DNA of 64,000 bases. It comes from Brasenia schreberi. Lineage: Eukaryota > Streptophyta > Magnoliopsida > Nymphaeales > Cabombaceae. Below the pieces are notes generated by a model that worked only from the letters and a program-made list of their open reading frames with translations, did not search any database and was not told the DNA's origin. The DNA is taken from the NCBI GenBank assembly GCA_036023115.1, contig JAYKKT010000061.1:13716001-13780000 (forward strand). The letters run 5' to 3'. This document shows, piece after piece, positions 11,161-20,466 of the stretch; within the stretch, counting starts at the first letter, position 1, and each line of letters starts with the position of its first letter. The position numbers and the translations under genes were made by a program.

Positions 11161-13167
11161 ATGGAAACCTTAGACAGATCCCCACATATTCACCTTTTCT
11201 TTCTTAATGTTCTTCTTCTTCACCTTTCTAACCATGCAAGTTCAGTGACGAATCAATTCGTCTTCAATGACTTCGCCAAATCCAATCTGACCTTAACAGA
11301 CTCTGCTGTAATCACAGATCATGGTGCTTTGCGCCTGACCAATAACTCAAACGCCAATCCTAAGGGTTATAGTGGCCATGCATTTTACTCTGACCCTCTG
11401 CAATTCAAGACCTCTCCTTCTGCGGGCACAACCTTATCCTTCAGCACTCACTTCATCTTCGCCATTGTCCAGCAAAGCAATCCTTGCTGTGGCTTTGCAT
11501 TCACGATCGCACCATCTTCCAAACTGACTAATGTTGAGAGCGGCAACTACTTGGGCCTCTTCAATAAAGCTAGCAATAACCAATCTTCCAGACACATTTT
11601 TGCCGTCGAATTCGACACCGCTCAAGGAACTTCGGTGAATGACATGGATGATAATCACGTCGGCGTCGACATCAACAGTGTAATTTCCAAAGCAAACGAA
11701 TCTGCTGCTTACTACACAAATGATGGACCAAGCCAGCCGATTGATCTGAAGAGTGGTGACCGCATAAAAGCATGGATAGATTATGAAGCGAAGACGGGCT
11801 TGCTTAACATAACCATAGCACCAATAACATTTCCTTCCAAGCCTAGCCGCTCCTTGATTTCATACTCCGATAATTTATCTTCTGTTCTTCAAGAATTCAT
11901 GTATGTTGGATTCTCTGGCGGCACCAAGGGTCAAGCGAGTGAGCACTATGTCTTAGGATGGAGCTTTGCAATCAATGCTCAAGCTCCAGATCTGGATCTC
12001 AAGAAGCTTCCCCCTTATCCTAAATATAAACCAGGATCCGGAGCACCAAAATTCTTGCCGTATCTGTCAACAGTAGCTCTCTTTCTTTTCACAGTGTTGG
12101 TCATCAGTTCCTATTTCATGTACAGAAGGTGGAAACTTTCTGCAGAAACAGTAGAAGATTGGGAACTGCAATACCCACATAGGTTTCCCTATAAGCAGCT
12201 TTACAGAGCAACCAAAGGTTTCAATGAGAAGGGCTTACTGGGTAAGGGAGGTTTTGGCAGTGTGTATAAAGGAGTCCTTCCAAGCAGTGGAATGGAAATC
12301 GCAGTTAAGAGGCTATCTGGTGGGGCAAAACATGGGATGAGGGAGTTTATAGCAGAGATTTCAAGCTTAGGAATGTTGAGGCACAGGAACTTAGTTCAGT
12401 TGCAAGGTTGGTGTAGGCGCGGCGAAGACCTGCTTCTTGTGTACGATTTCATGCCAAACGGAAGCCTAGATAAATTTCTGTTCGGGGATCACAAGAGAGT
12501 GCTCAGTTGGGAAGAGAGGTTCAAGATTCTCCAGGGGATTGCATCTGGCCTTTTGTATTTGCATGAAGGCTGGGAGCAAATGGTAGTGCACAGAGACATA
12601 AAAGCAGGTAATGTCTTGTTGGACGCTGAAATGAACGGGAAACTTAGTGATTTTGGGCTTGCCAGGCTGTACGAGCATGGGACAAACCCTCAGACAACTC
12701 ATGTTGTTGGCACATTGGGCTACATGGCACCCGAGCTTACACGCATTGGAAAGCCCACGGTGAGCTCAGACGTCTTCTCCTTCGGAAGATTGCTGCTTGA
12801 AGTTGCTTGTGGAAGGAGCCCTATGGATTGGAAGAGACCGTCGGAGGAAGTACTGTTGGCAGAGTGGGTGTTCAGGTGCTGGAAGAATGGAAGGCTGCTT
12901 CATGCAGTGGACGAGAAACTTGGTATGAGATATGTGGAAGAAGAGGCCGACTTGGTACTGAAACTTGGCATCCTATGCTCACAAAGTGCACCTGATGCTA
13001 GGCCAACCATGAGGCAAGTGGTTCAATTTCTGAATGGAGATGTATCAATAGATGAGTTTACTGTCGACAGTTTGATTATTGAAGATAATGGTCTAGGCTT
13101 TGACCAGCTAGCCCTACATTACCCGCCTTCAGGATATAACTCATTCACCTCGACTTCAATCAGATAA
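11161..13167 (+). CDS. L-type lectin-domain receptor-like kinase (LecRK, clade IV-like)
   Basis: A single uninterrupted 668-residue frame, as is usual for intronless L-type LecRKs. Order: hydrophobic signal peptide (about 1-27); legume-lectin ectodomain (about 30-272) with VEFDT at 149-153 and DMDDNHVGVDINS at 161-173; several N-glycosylation sites (e.g. N42, N140, N216); one membrane helix (about 299-320); basic stop-transfer YRRWK; Ser/Thr kinase (about 356-625). Kinase residues are complete: GKGGFGSVYKG (361-371), Lys383, Glu399, HRD 477-479, Asn484, DFG 497-499, APE 523-525, so it is an RD kinase predicted active. It should sit in the plasma membrane, sense an apoplastic ligand and phosphorylate cytosolic partners. 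The RFPYKQLYRATKGFNEKGLLGKGG linker resembles clade IV members. Oddities: NPCCGFAF where family members usually have GGHG-AF, and a short C-tail. Confidence 0.95.
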   Translation: METLDRSPHIHLFFLNVLLLHLSNHASSVTNQFVFNDFAKSNLTLTDSAVITDHGALRLTNNSNANPKGYSGHAFYSDPLQFKTSPSAGTTLSFSTHFIFAIVQQSNPCCGFAFTIAPSSKLTNVESGNYLGLFNKASNNQSSRHIFAVEFDTAQGTSVNDMDDNHVGVDINSVISKANESAAYYTNDGPSQPIDLKSGDRIKAWIDYEAKTGLLNITIAPITFPSKPSRSLISYSDNLSSVLQEFMYVGFSGGTKGQASEHYVLGWSFAINAQAPDLDLKKLPPYPKYKPGSGAPKFLPYLSTVALFLFTVLVISSYFMYRRWKLSAETVEDWELQYPHRFPYKQLYRATKGFNEKGLLGKGGFGSVYKGVLPSSGMEIAVKRLSGGAKHGMREFIAEISSLGMLRHRNLVQLQGWCRRGEDLLLVYDFMPNGSLDKFLFGDHKRVLSWEERFKILQGIASGLLYLHEGWEQMVVHRDIKAGNVLLDAEMNGKLSDFGLARLYEHGTNPQTTHVVGTLGYMAPELTRIGKPTVSSDVFSFGRLLLEVACGRSPMDWKRPSEEVLLAEWVFRCWKNGRLLHAVDEKLGMRYVEEEADLVLKLGILCSQSAPDARPTMRQVVQFLNGDVSIDEFTVDSLIIEDNGLGFDQLALHYPPSGYNSFTSTSIR

Positions 13168-13394
13168 TTCAAGTGTCGAGATTGAATTAAGTCTGATCTG
13201 ATATGCAGTTACGCGCGAAAATATACATGCACCATTCTTGATTTATTGTGGTACTATTCTCGAGTTCTTACACCAGTAATTGCTCCTCTTCTTCTTCTTC
13301 TTATTTCTTTTTAACGAAAACTATAAGGTTCTATGTTTAGCCAGTATTTGTTCATTGATAGCATCATAGATAGCAATTTAACGAGGGTTAAGAG
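13168..13394 (+). other. 3' flank / probable 3' UTR of the receptor kinase
   Basis: AT-rich sequence after the TAA stop, with a CTT-repeat tract near 13288. No canonical AATAAA is seen, which is common in plants. It ends where the MITE begins. Confidence 0.4.
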
Positions 13395-13882
13395 TAGGGC
13401 TGATAAACGAACCGAGTTGCTCGTACATTGGCTTGGTTCAACTCATTACTGGCTTGTTCCCAAGAGCTTAGCTGAACATGAACGTTTAAGCAGACTTGCA
13501 AAGCCTACCAACTAAATGAGCTGTTCATGGACGATGCATTGCATTGTAAACAGACATCCTGTAACACAAAATGCCCTAATGTGGATCTAGTTTGTTTCCT
13601 TGTTTGGTTCTTCAATGTTACAGACACGTTCCTTTAAGACATACAGTAGACTTCTTTGAAAATGAGATAAAATGAGCACATCTAAACATCCAAAAGAGCT
13701 CAAACACGAGTTTGAACGAGAATGAACAACTTTGGATTCAGCTCATTACAAGGTAATAAACAACTCGCCAGCAAACGTGATGATAAATTATTTGTAAATG
13801 TATGAACACTAGCCAGATAATATAGGAAACATGCCAAACACAACACGCCATCTTCGGTCTCTTTAGCCCATTACCAGCCCTA
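13395..13882. mobile_element. hAT-like MITE downstream of the receptor kinase
   Basis: The left end reads TAGGGCTGATAAACGAACCG and the right end, on the other strand, TAGGGCTGGTAATGGGC, giving imperfect terminal inverted repeats. The 488-bp interior has no transposase but has sub-terminal inverted phrases such as GAACGAGAATGAACAA and GAGCTCAAACACGAG. The flanking octamers (GTTAAGAG left, TTTAACAT right) agree at 5 of 8 positions, consistent with an old 8-bp duplication but not proof. The 60-codon frame over its left edge is chance. Confidence 0.6.
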
Positions 13883-13885
13883 TTT

Positions 13886-14071
13886 AACATCTCTGTGTTC
13901 TATTCTATAAATAGTAGAAATTATCATGAAGATGGCTACAACACTGACTTACAAACACAAAGGGAAGCGGGTTCAGGTGCGGTCGAATCCAAACACAGCA
14001 AACATCTCTGTGTTCTTTTCTATAAATCTTAGACACAAAGGCAAGCGGGTTCAGGTGCGGTAGAATCCAAC
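13886..14071 (+). repeat. Imperfect two-copy direct duplication
   Basis: Unit 1 (13886-13992) and unit 2 (about 13999-14071) both begin AACATCTCTGTGTTCT-TTCTATAAAT. Both end with an ACACAAAGG-AAGCGGGTTCAGG phrase followed by TGCGGT-GAATCCAA. Unit 1 has about 30 extra bases in the middle. It begins at the right border of the MITE. Confidence 0.75.
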
Positions 14072-14870
14072 TATGATGTTTCCTCTCCAATCTTTCTTAT
14101 TAATTTCTTTTCTAGTACTTGTATATGATTTTAGAGTCCCGCAAGAAGTCTTTTGCGATCTCCAAGGCTTTCCCCCCTCCTCTCTCATTAAAAGGCCAAG
14201 AACGCTCATTAAGGGATTCACCTTGAGAGTTGAAGGCGAAAATCAACGGTGAGAAATAAGAGTTTTCCGGTGGTTGAAATGGTGATGAGTTGTTGTCTCA
14301 TGGGTCATGTTGGTATAAAGCAACCTTGTCAGGCATGTATGCAGAATGTTCATGTGAAGTATTTGTGTTATTCGTCTTTGGATGTGTCAGGATCGGGTTA
14401 GTTTGATCTGTCTGGGAGGTTTTTGGATATTTTGGTATGGAAGTTATTTATGAGATCCAACTGTGATTCTGCAATATGTAAAAACCCAAAATTTTCTTCA
14501 AGAAAAGTATGTTTGTCAAATAAAATGGTTTTAAAGTTTCAAAGTTCAAAACAGGTGAAGTGACTATGAATCTTGGATCAAATCAAATGAGGATGCTGAT
14601 CCAAGAATATATCCAAAAAGGGAATGGAAAGCTGCAACATCCACTTGCTTTATTTGGAAGAGTCTATCGTTTAAGAGAATTCCATAAAAAATAAAAATAC
14701 CTAAATTTGTTTCAATCATTATGAAAAGTCAGGCAGACATATTACACATATGCTATATACATACATATACATGCATAGGAATATAATATATAATTATATA
14801 AACAAGTAATAATTGGAGAACTAATCCACATATATCCTATGTATAAAATAAAAAATATTTATGTAAGATA
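14072..14870. other. Unassigned stretch
   Basis: No gene, transposon end or RNA signal recognised. Composition becomes strongly AT-rich towards the microsatellite at 14879. Confidence 0.5.
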
Positions 14871-14874
14871 GGTC

Positions 14875-14878
<4 letters not shown>

Positions 14879-14952
<74 letters not shown>

Positions 14953-14969
14953 GTATATATATATATGTG

Positions 14970-15024
<55 letters not shown>

Positions 15025-15040
15025 CACTAGGTAAGTATGT

Positions 15041-15080
<40 letters not shown>

Positions 15081-15130
15081 GTAGTATTATAAAATATATA
15101 CATATCCACATAATATATAGCTATATATGT

Positions 15131-15195
<65 letters not shown>

Positions 15196-15415
15196 ATTAT
15201 AAAATATATACATATCCACATATATATATATATACACACACACACACATATATATATATTTACATAACAAAGACCATATTTATATAACACTAGGTAAGTA
15301 TGTATGTATATATGTAGTATCATAAAATTATATGTGTGTGGGAGGGGTTGGTATAATGTCCATGTATATTAATTATATCTACATAATATATAGCTATATA
15401 TGTAATGCACACATG
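14879..15415. repeat. Composite TA/CA microsatellite with a roughly 110-bp higher-order repeat
   Basis: Long TA runs alternate with CA runs. A non-simple core GTAGTAT-ATAAAAT recurs at 15081, 15191 and 15314. The phrase AACACTAGGTAAGTATGTA occurs near 15023 and 15288, and ATAATATATAGCTATATATGTA near 15109 and 15385. This shows that blocks of about 110-125 bp containing both simple repeats were duplicated as a unit. The Tyr/Ile-only open frames on both strands are products of the microsatellite. Confidence 0.9.
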
Positions 15416-15599
15416 ACATACATAACTGATAAATCAAACAAGGGAGGAACAATCAGCAGTTTCCAATTTTTTTTACTTGTCAATTGTAGTAGCAAGCTCA
15501 AGAAGGAAACACAATTCATACAAATACCAAAAATTTCAGATTCTTGCTTTTTGTTTTATACTTTTCCAAAGTGGAAAATGATGTAACAAGTTTTCTTTT

Positions 15600-16803
15600 T
15601 CAAGGTATCTTAAGAAAAATTATAAATAGGGTGTTCCTTTTCATGGTAGAGGGTGGGGGGAAAGGAAGAAGGAATACGAATTTGGGCTCTCTCTTTTCTC
15701 TTTTTGTTGTAGTTTGTGACCATTGCTACCATCAACACCCAAGGGTTGGTTGACCCCAAGCTAGCCAACCTCGTGAGTTCCATCTTTTAGTTTATTAATT
15801 TCTACTTTTTATTAAACCTTTAAAGCCTTTGTCATTTAGCATAATCATCATATACCAACATCATCATAAGTCATAGTTGGTCCCTTTTAATCATCTTGCA
15901 TCTTTATTCTTTAATTTTGTTCTTACATAAATAATTTAATTCTTGGTTAGATTAAGATTATTTTCCACATTAAATTTAATTCACGCATATTCAAGATCCC
16001 ATCCTTGCACCCCTTTGCATAGTTTTTTTTAAAAACTTTTATGGACATTTGATTTTATAAAAATAACTATTTAAAATTCATGCACACTCCAAACCACGAT
16101 CTTTTAGAAATAAGGATTTCTTGCAAATTAGTATATTTTGCAAATTAAGATTTTCTACAAATCAAGATCTTTTGTAAATCAAGATTTCCTACCAATTGAG
16201 ATTTTCTACGAATCAGGATCTTCTTCAAATGTAACCTTTAATTCACTCTCCTTTTATGCAATGTGGCCCAAATCAAGTTCTTTTCACAATTACTTTCTTA
16301 CTTGGATAGGTAAGGATTGATTCTTGTAGTACAAAATTTGTGGCTAATAAAAGGAAAAGATACATGCATGCTTGAGTTGAGATGTGAGCACAAATAGGGG
16401 ATATCTATTCCTATTTGTCTTGGGTCCTAATTGGGTTTGGAAAATGGGACTTGAGTTAAATGTATATGAATCTCTAACTTGGTATGTATCTACAATGGAT
16501 ATGAATTTAAAATGAATATGGATCTCTAAATGGATATGAACTTAAAATGGATGAGTCTCTAAAATGGATGTGGACCTATGAATGGATCTGGTTAGAATCA
16601 ACTCTAAGAAAATGATATCCTAATTGACAGCTATGTAATAAATAGAGTATACAACTAATAAAAAAATGTTAAGATGTACAAATTCCAATTTGCAGAAGAT
16701 CCCAATTTGAAGGAGATCCTCTCAACTTAATTTTTATTTACTTTCATAAAAGTATGAAGATTGGGTATAAGTCAAAGGTTGCAAAACCTAAAATTTGTAT
16801 ACA
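15600..16803 (+). repeat. 5' LTR (R-U5 part) of a Tat-like gypsy element
   Basis: The right edge is placed at 16803 (TGTATACA) because a primer-site-like TGGCATACTTGGTGGGAACG follows at 16813. This parallels 49949 in the full-length Tat element (TGGCACGCTTAGTGGGAC). TATAAATA at 15621-15628 is a plausible LTR TATA box. A donor-like CTC/GTGAGT lies at 15773. The left edge was not determined; U3 may run into the microsatellite. It contains the 17-bp minisatellite at 16090-16225. Confidence 0.5.
16090..16225 (+). repeat. 17-bp minisatellite, eight units
   Basis: Eight consecutive 17-base units can be read without gaps, for example CAAATCAAGATCTTTTG at 16158 and TAAATCAAGATTTCCTA at 16175. The total is 136 bp. 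It lies inside the U5-like part of the LTR. Confidence 0.85.
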
Positions 16804-18944
16804 ATTCTCTTTTGGCATACTTGGTGGGAACGCAAGTCTACCCAAAATTGTTGGCTAATTTTAGGGTTTTTACTTATTTTAATTATTAGCATCTTTGTTT
16901 TCCACAATCCACACAAGATGCACCTAGAGTAAAAGCACACATACTTGTTTCACACAACCAGGTAGCTATACACTAATGCACACAGTCACAATTGTGTATA
17001 TATTTGAGTTTATATTATATATCACATATACACATACTTGATCACTTAGCCTTTCTAGACTTACTAGATCTGGAGTAGCAAAAAGCGAAATCATCATATC
17101 TTCATATCCATATCAAACCCAATCCAAGGCCAAGGTTTTGTCCATTATCTCACAATGCTCTCAAATCCAAAAGGCCCATAGACTAGGAACTCATAAAGGA
17201 TGCAATTTCTTGTAACAACTATTCTCTTCAACCTAAGCCTAGTCATTCCAGAGTCCATTCTCTTAAGGCTTTATCCTGAGACTATGAGGCCGAGCTGGAT
17301 TTTCTAAGAAATCAATTTAACTAAGCCCAACTTGAGAATGAAATCATATAGGTAGAAAAGGAGAGAAGGAAACATAGTGAAACCAAACAAGGTGAAGAAG
17401 TCAACTCACACCCAAACAACTTGGATTATAAATAAATTGAGAGTAGCAACACAATAGAAATCAAGAGAACATCATTTAAGGCCAAAGAAACCAAATTTCA
17501 CTACAAAAGATTTTCATTACCAACAATAACTAACTTGCAAGAAAAAGAAGTAAGCAAGATGTGCCGGGAATACCTAGAAAGCACAAACAAGGAAAAGAAA
17601 AGATATCAAATAGAAAATTTTCTACCATTAGATTACAAAACAGACAGTGATTATGACATACCTAAGTTTCATATAGTCGATGGGAAAGAAAACCCAAATT
17701 CTCACCTACAAATGTTCACTCAGAGAGTAATCAAGAAAAGGCAAGATTCTACTAAATGGATCTACTGGTTTTCTCATAGTCTCAAGGGTAAAGCCTTTAG
17801 GTAGATGGCTAGCCAAAACCTCAATAAATTTAAACCCTTTGAAGACCTTACCACATCTTTCATGAGAAAATTTAGTCATAATATAGAGGTTGCTCCACAC
17901 TATCTATCCTTAGAGATACCAAACAAAGGAAAGGTGAAGATGCCCCTACCTTTATCACTCAATGGAGAGCTATGTTAGGTAAGGTGAAGCCATCGTTAAA
18001 TGAGTCATATGTCGTAATGCTAATCCTAGAAAATTTCTATCCCAAGCTAAAAGCCATTTAGCCTTTTATGAAATTTCTACTTTCAAAAAATTAATAAAAA
18101 AGGTCACCCTATTTGAGTCAAACTTGAAGAAAGGGGTGTTTGATGAATTCTAGAAGATAAAACCTACCAAAGACAAGCCCAAAATCTAGATTCATAACCA
18201 AAATAGAACAAAAAAGCAAAATTCTAGATCTAAACTTGAGGAGTCATCTTGTTGCTAACTCTTACCAGTCTAAACCTGAAGAAACCCATGTCTTCATACT
18301 TAAACACTAGGAAAAGAGAAAAAGAGAGACAAAGACATCCCAAAATTCTAATAGGATCATGGATAAAAAATTTACTCCTCTAGGACAACCTTTAATGAAA
18401 GTACTAGATATCCTTCTCAATCAAGATTTGATCACTCTTCCTCACATCCCACCTAATCCAACTTTAAAAGAATGATACCTAGATAAGTATTGTCACTTTC
18501 AAAGGCTCAATGGATATGATACTAATGAGTGCATCTTCTTGAAGCATAGGATCCAATATTTGATTGACCAAGGTTTGATCAAGATTTACCCCTCTAGGGC
18601 AACCTTTAATGAAAGTACTAGATATCCTTCTCAATCAAGATTTGACACTCTTCCTCACATCTCACCTAATCCAACTTTAAAGGAATGATACCTAGATAAG
18701 TATTGTCACTTTCAAAGGCTCAATGGATATGATACTAATGAGTGCATCTTCTTGAAGCATAGGATCAAATATTTGATTGACCAAGGTTATTTTAACAACT
18801 GAGCCTGAGCCTAATGAGAAAAGTCAAGATCAGGGTATCTTTAAGAACCCATTCCCTCAACACAATAAGACCCAAGTTATAATGTGTTACTCAAAATGTT
18901 ATGTTTCTAAAAAGTCAAAAACAATTGACCAAGATACTTCTCTA
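16804..18944 (+). pseudogene. Tat-like gypsy leader and gag remnant
   Basis: After the primer site (16813) and a leader, the best frame is 17535-17804: IENFLPLDYKTDSDYDIPKFH, SHLQMFTQRVIKK and DSTKWIYWFSHSLKGKAF. Past a stop and a shift it continues as LNKFKPFEDLTTSFMRKFSHN. The full-length element at 50400-50855 has the equivalent DYQTDSDDDIPNFH, SHLQLFSQ, DSTKWIYWFPLSLKGNASKW and FMQRFSHNMEV, so both belong to the same lineage. The downstream PLMKVLDILLNQDLITLP region is duplicated (18371-18790). No pol follows: at 18945 the sequence switches to an inverted LTR fragment. Gag would form the particle core; this copy is broken by many stops. Confidence 0.75.
18371..18790 (+). repeat. 214-bp tandem duplication inside gag
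   Basis: The block starting TTTACTCCTCTAGG at 18371 is repeated from TTTACCCCTCTAGG at 18585 with only a few differences. It includes GTACTAGATATCCTTCTC and GATAAGTATTGTCACTTTC. It spans the gag segment just before where the nucleic-acid-binding part would be. Confidence 0.9.
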
Positions 18945-19158
18945 TGATTCCCCCTCGTCCCTGCCTCGAAGCAGGCCCCACCTGTCAACCTGCTTTACTC
19001 CAATCTTCTGGGCTTTATAATTTTAACTTTATTTTGAAACCTTTAAAATCTTTATTTTAAAGACTTTAAAATTTTTATTTTAAAGCTAAAATATTTAAAA
19101 CAAGCTAGCTTTTGATTTTTAGAGTATTTTTAGAAAATTTTTATTTAGAGTGTTTACA
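18945..19158 (-). repeat. Inverted 5' head of a Tat-family LTR
   Basis: The reverse complement begins TGTAAACACTCTAAATA and continues with text closely parallel to the first 210 bp of the LTR at 47796: GCTTGTTTTAAA, TTTAAAGTCTTTAA, AGATTGGAGTAAA, CAGGTGGGGCC and GGCAGGGACGA. The match stops at about 18945, so only the U3 head is present. It points opposite to the gag remnant on its left. Confidence 0.8.
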
Positions 19159-19176
19159 CAAGTGAATCATCACATC

Positions 19177-20466
19177 TGGTATTAGGGCCTCATTCTTGAC
19201 CTTGCAAAACAGGTACACGATTAGTGTTACGAAAAACAAAAAAAGAAGAAGAAGAGAGAGCTTCATTTTTTTCTTTGAAAGCTTTACCTGAGTCGTGACA
19301 GGGCAGAGGGTAAATCGTGCCTGAGTTAAGATACAACAGAGATCGGCCAAAACACAAAAAAAAAAAGAAAAAGAGAGAGGAAGAACACTACTGCAAAGGC
19401 CGTGGGTGGCCAATGACAAAGAACACCCATAGGAGAAAACTGCAAGCCAGAAAGACAGAAACGCCTACTATAGGCCAAAAAGGCGAAAAACCAAACCGTA
19501 GGCTAAAAAGGCAGAAAGCCAGGCCACCGACCATAAAGGCAAAAAATCCAAGTCGTAGGACACAGAAGGCCGCATGCTGAAAGACGAAACGTCAGGCAGA
19601 AGTCCAAGAGGTGGAATGCTGGTCGCATGCCAAGAGGCAAAATGCTGACTGCTACAGCTGGTCGTAGGCTGGAGACAGAATGCCTACCGTCTCTCTCTCT
19701 CTCACTCTGCGTTTCTCTTTCTCTCTATCTCATCTAGGCTTTTAAATTGGCCTAGAAATTGCCAGGCGATTTCAGAAAACCGTGGTTGAAACCATCGATT
19801 TTCTAAAACCGCCACCGATTTTAGAAAACTGTCAATGTTTCCATATAATCGCCTTAGGCAACGGACTAAAAAGTTCGTTCTATCGAAACCGCCACCAGAA
19901 AAAATTACGAAAATATCTAGGTATTTTCAGGTAAAAAGATTGTTTTGCACTTATTGATCGAAAAGTCAATTTTACCCTCCAACAGTTTATGAAAATTACG
20001 AAATACCAGGATGTTATTTTATATTACTGTCCTTTCCATTTAGGTTATTACACTACTACCACTGTGTCAAAAGACAGATTTATCCCTATCTTTTTGAGAA
20101 AATTCCAGATTACTAAAGGGCAAAATTATAGATTTAACCTCGATCAGCTATGAATTTTGCAGAAATACCAAAAGTAATTTTACAGGTCTGTCCTTAGGTA
20201 TTTCTAAAAATTACAAAAACGAACAGACAGACAATTAAAATTATAGTTTTACCCCTGGTATTTTTTAGAAATTATTAAAGGCAATTTTTTTTGAGAAAAT
20301 TATGAATTTATCCCACGTTGCTTATATATTTGAAATGAGTTATTTTCAGCTCATTTTTTCGATATTCAGCATAATTCTAATCAGATACCTACTATGTGTA
20401 TTTTGTTGTTTATTTATTGTTTCATTTTTAGACCATTGAAGTGTTATAATTGCCAAACACATAAAA
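19177..20466 (+). other. Copia primer-binding site and long untranslated leader
   Basis: TGGTATTAGGGCC at 19177 resembles the initiator-Met tRNA primer site. It lies only 18 bp after the inverted LTR head, so the element's own 5' LTR is missing or was displaced. The leader of about 1.3 kb contains repeated AGGC-AAA phrases (19390-19600), a CT-rich tract near 19692, and recurring AAATTAC-AAA and phrases like TTTACCCC. No gene is seen before the gag start. Confidence 0.45.

Noticed and set aside
12466..12702. Antisense frame inside the receptor kinase
   Set aside because: Shadow of the kinase coding sequence on the other strand.
14821..15323. Open frames on both strands rich in Tyr/Ile/Cys/Val
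   Set aside because: They are translations of TA and CA microsatellites; no start context, domain or non-repeat content.
18371..18790. CRISPR-like or phage-like direct repeats
   Set aside because: The repeats are long, adjacent and coding for gag; a plant retroelement duplication explains them.
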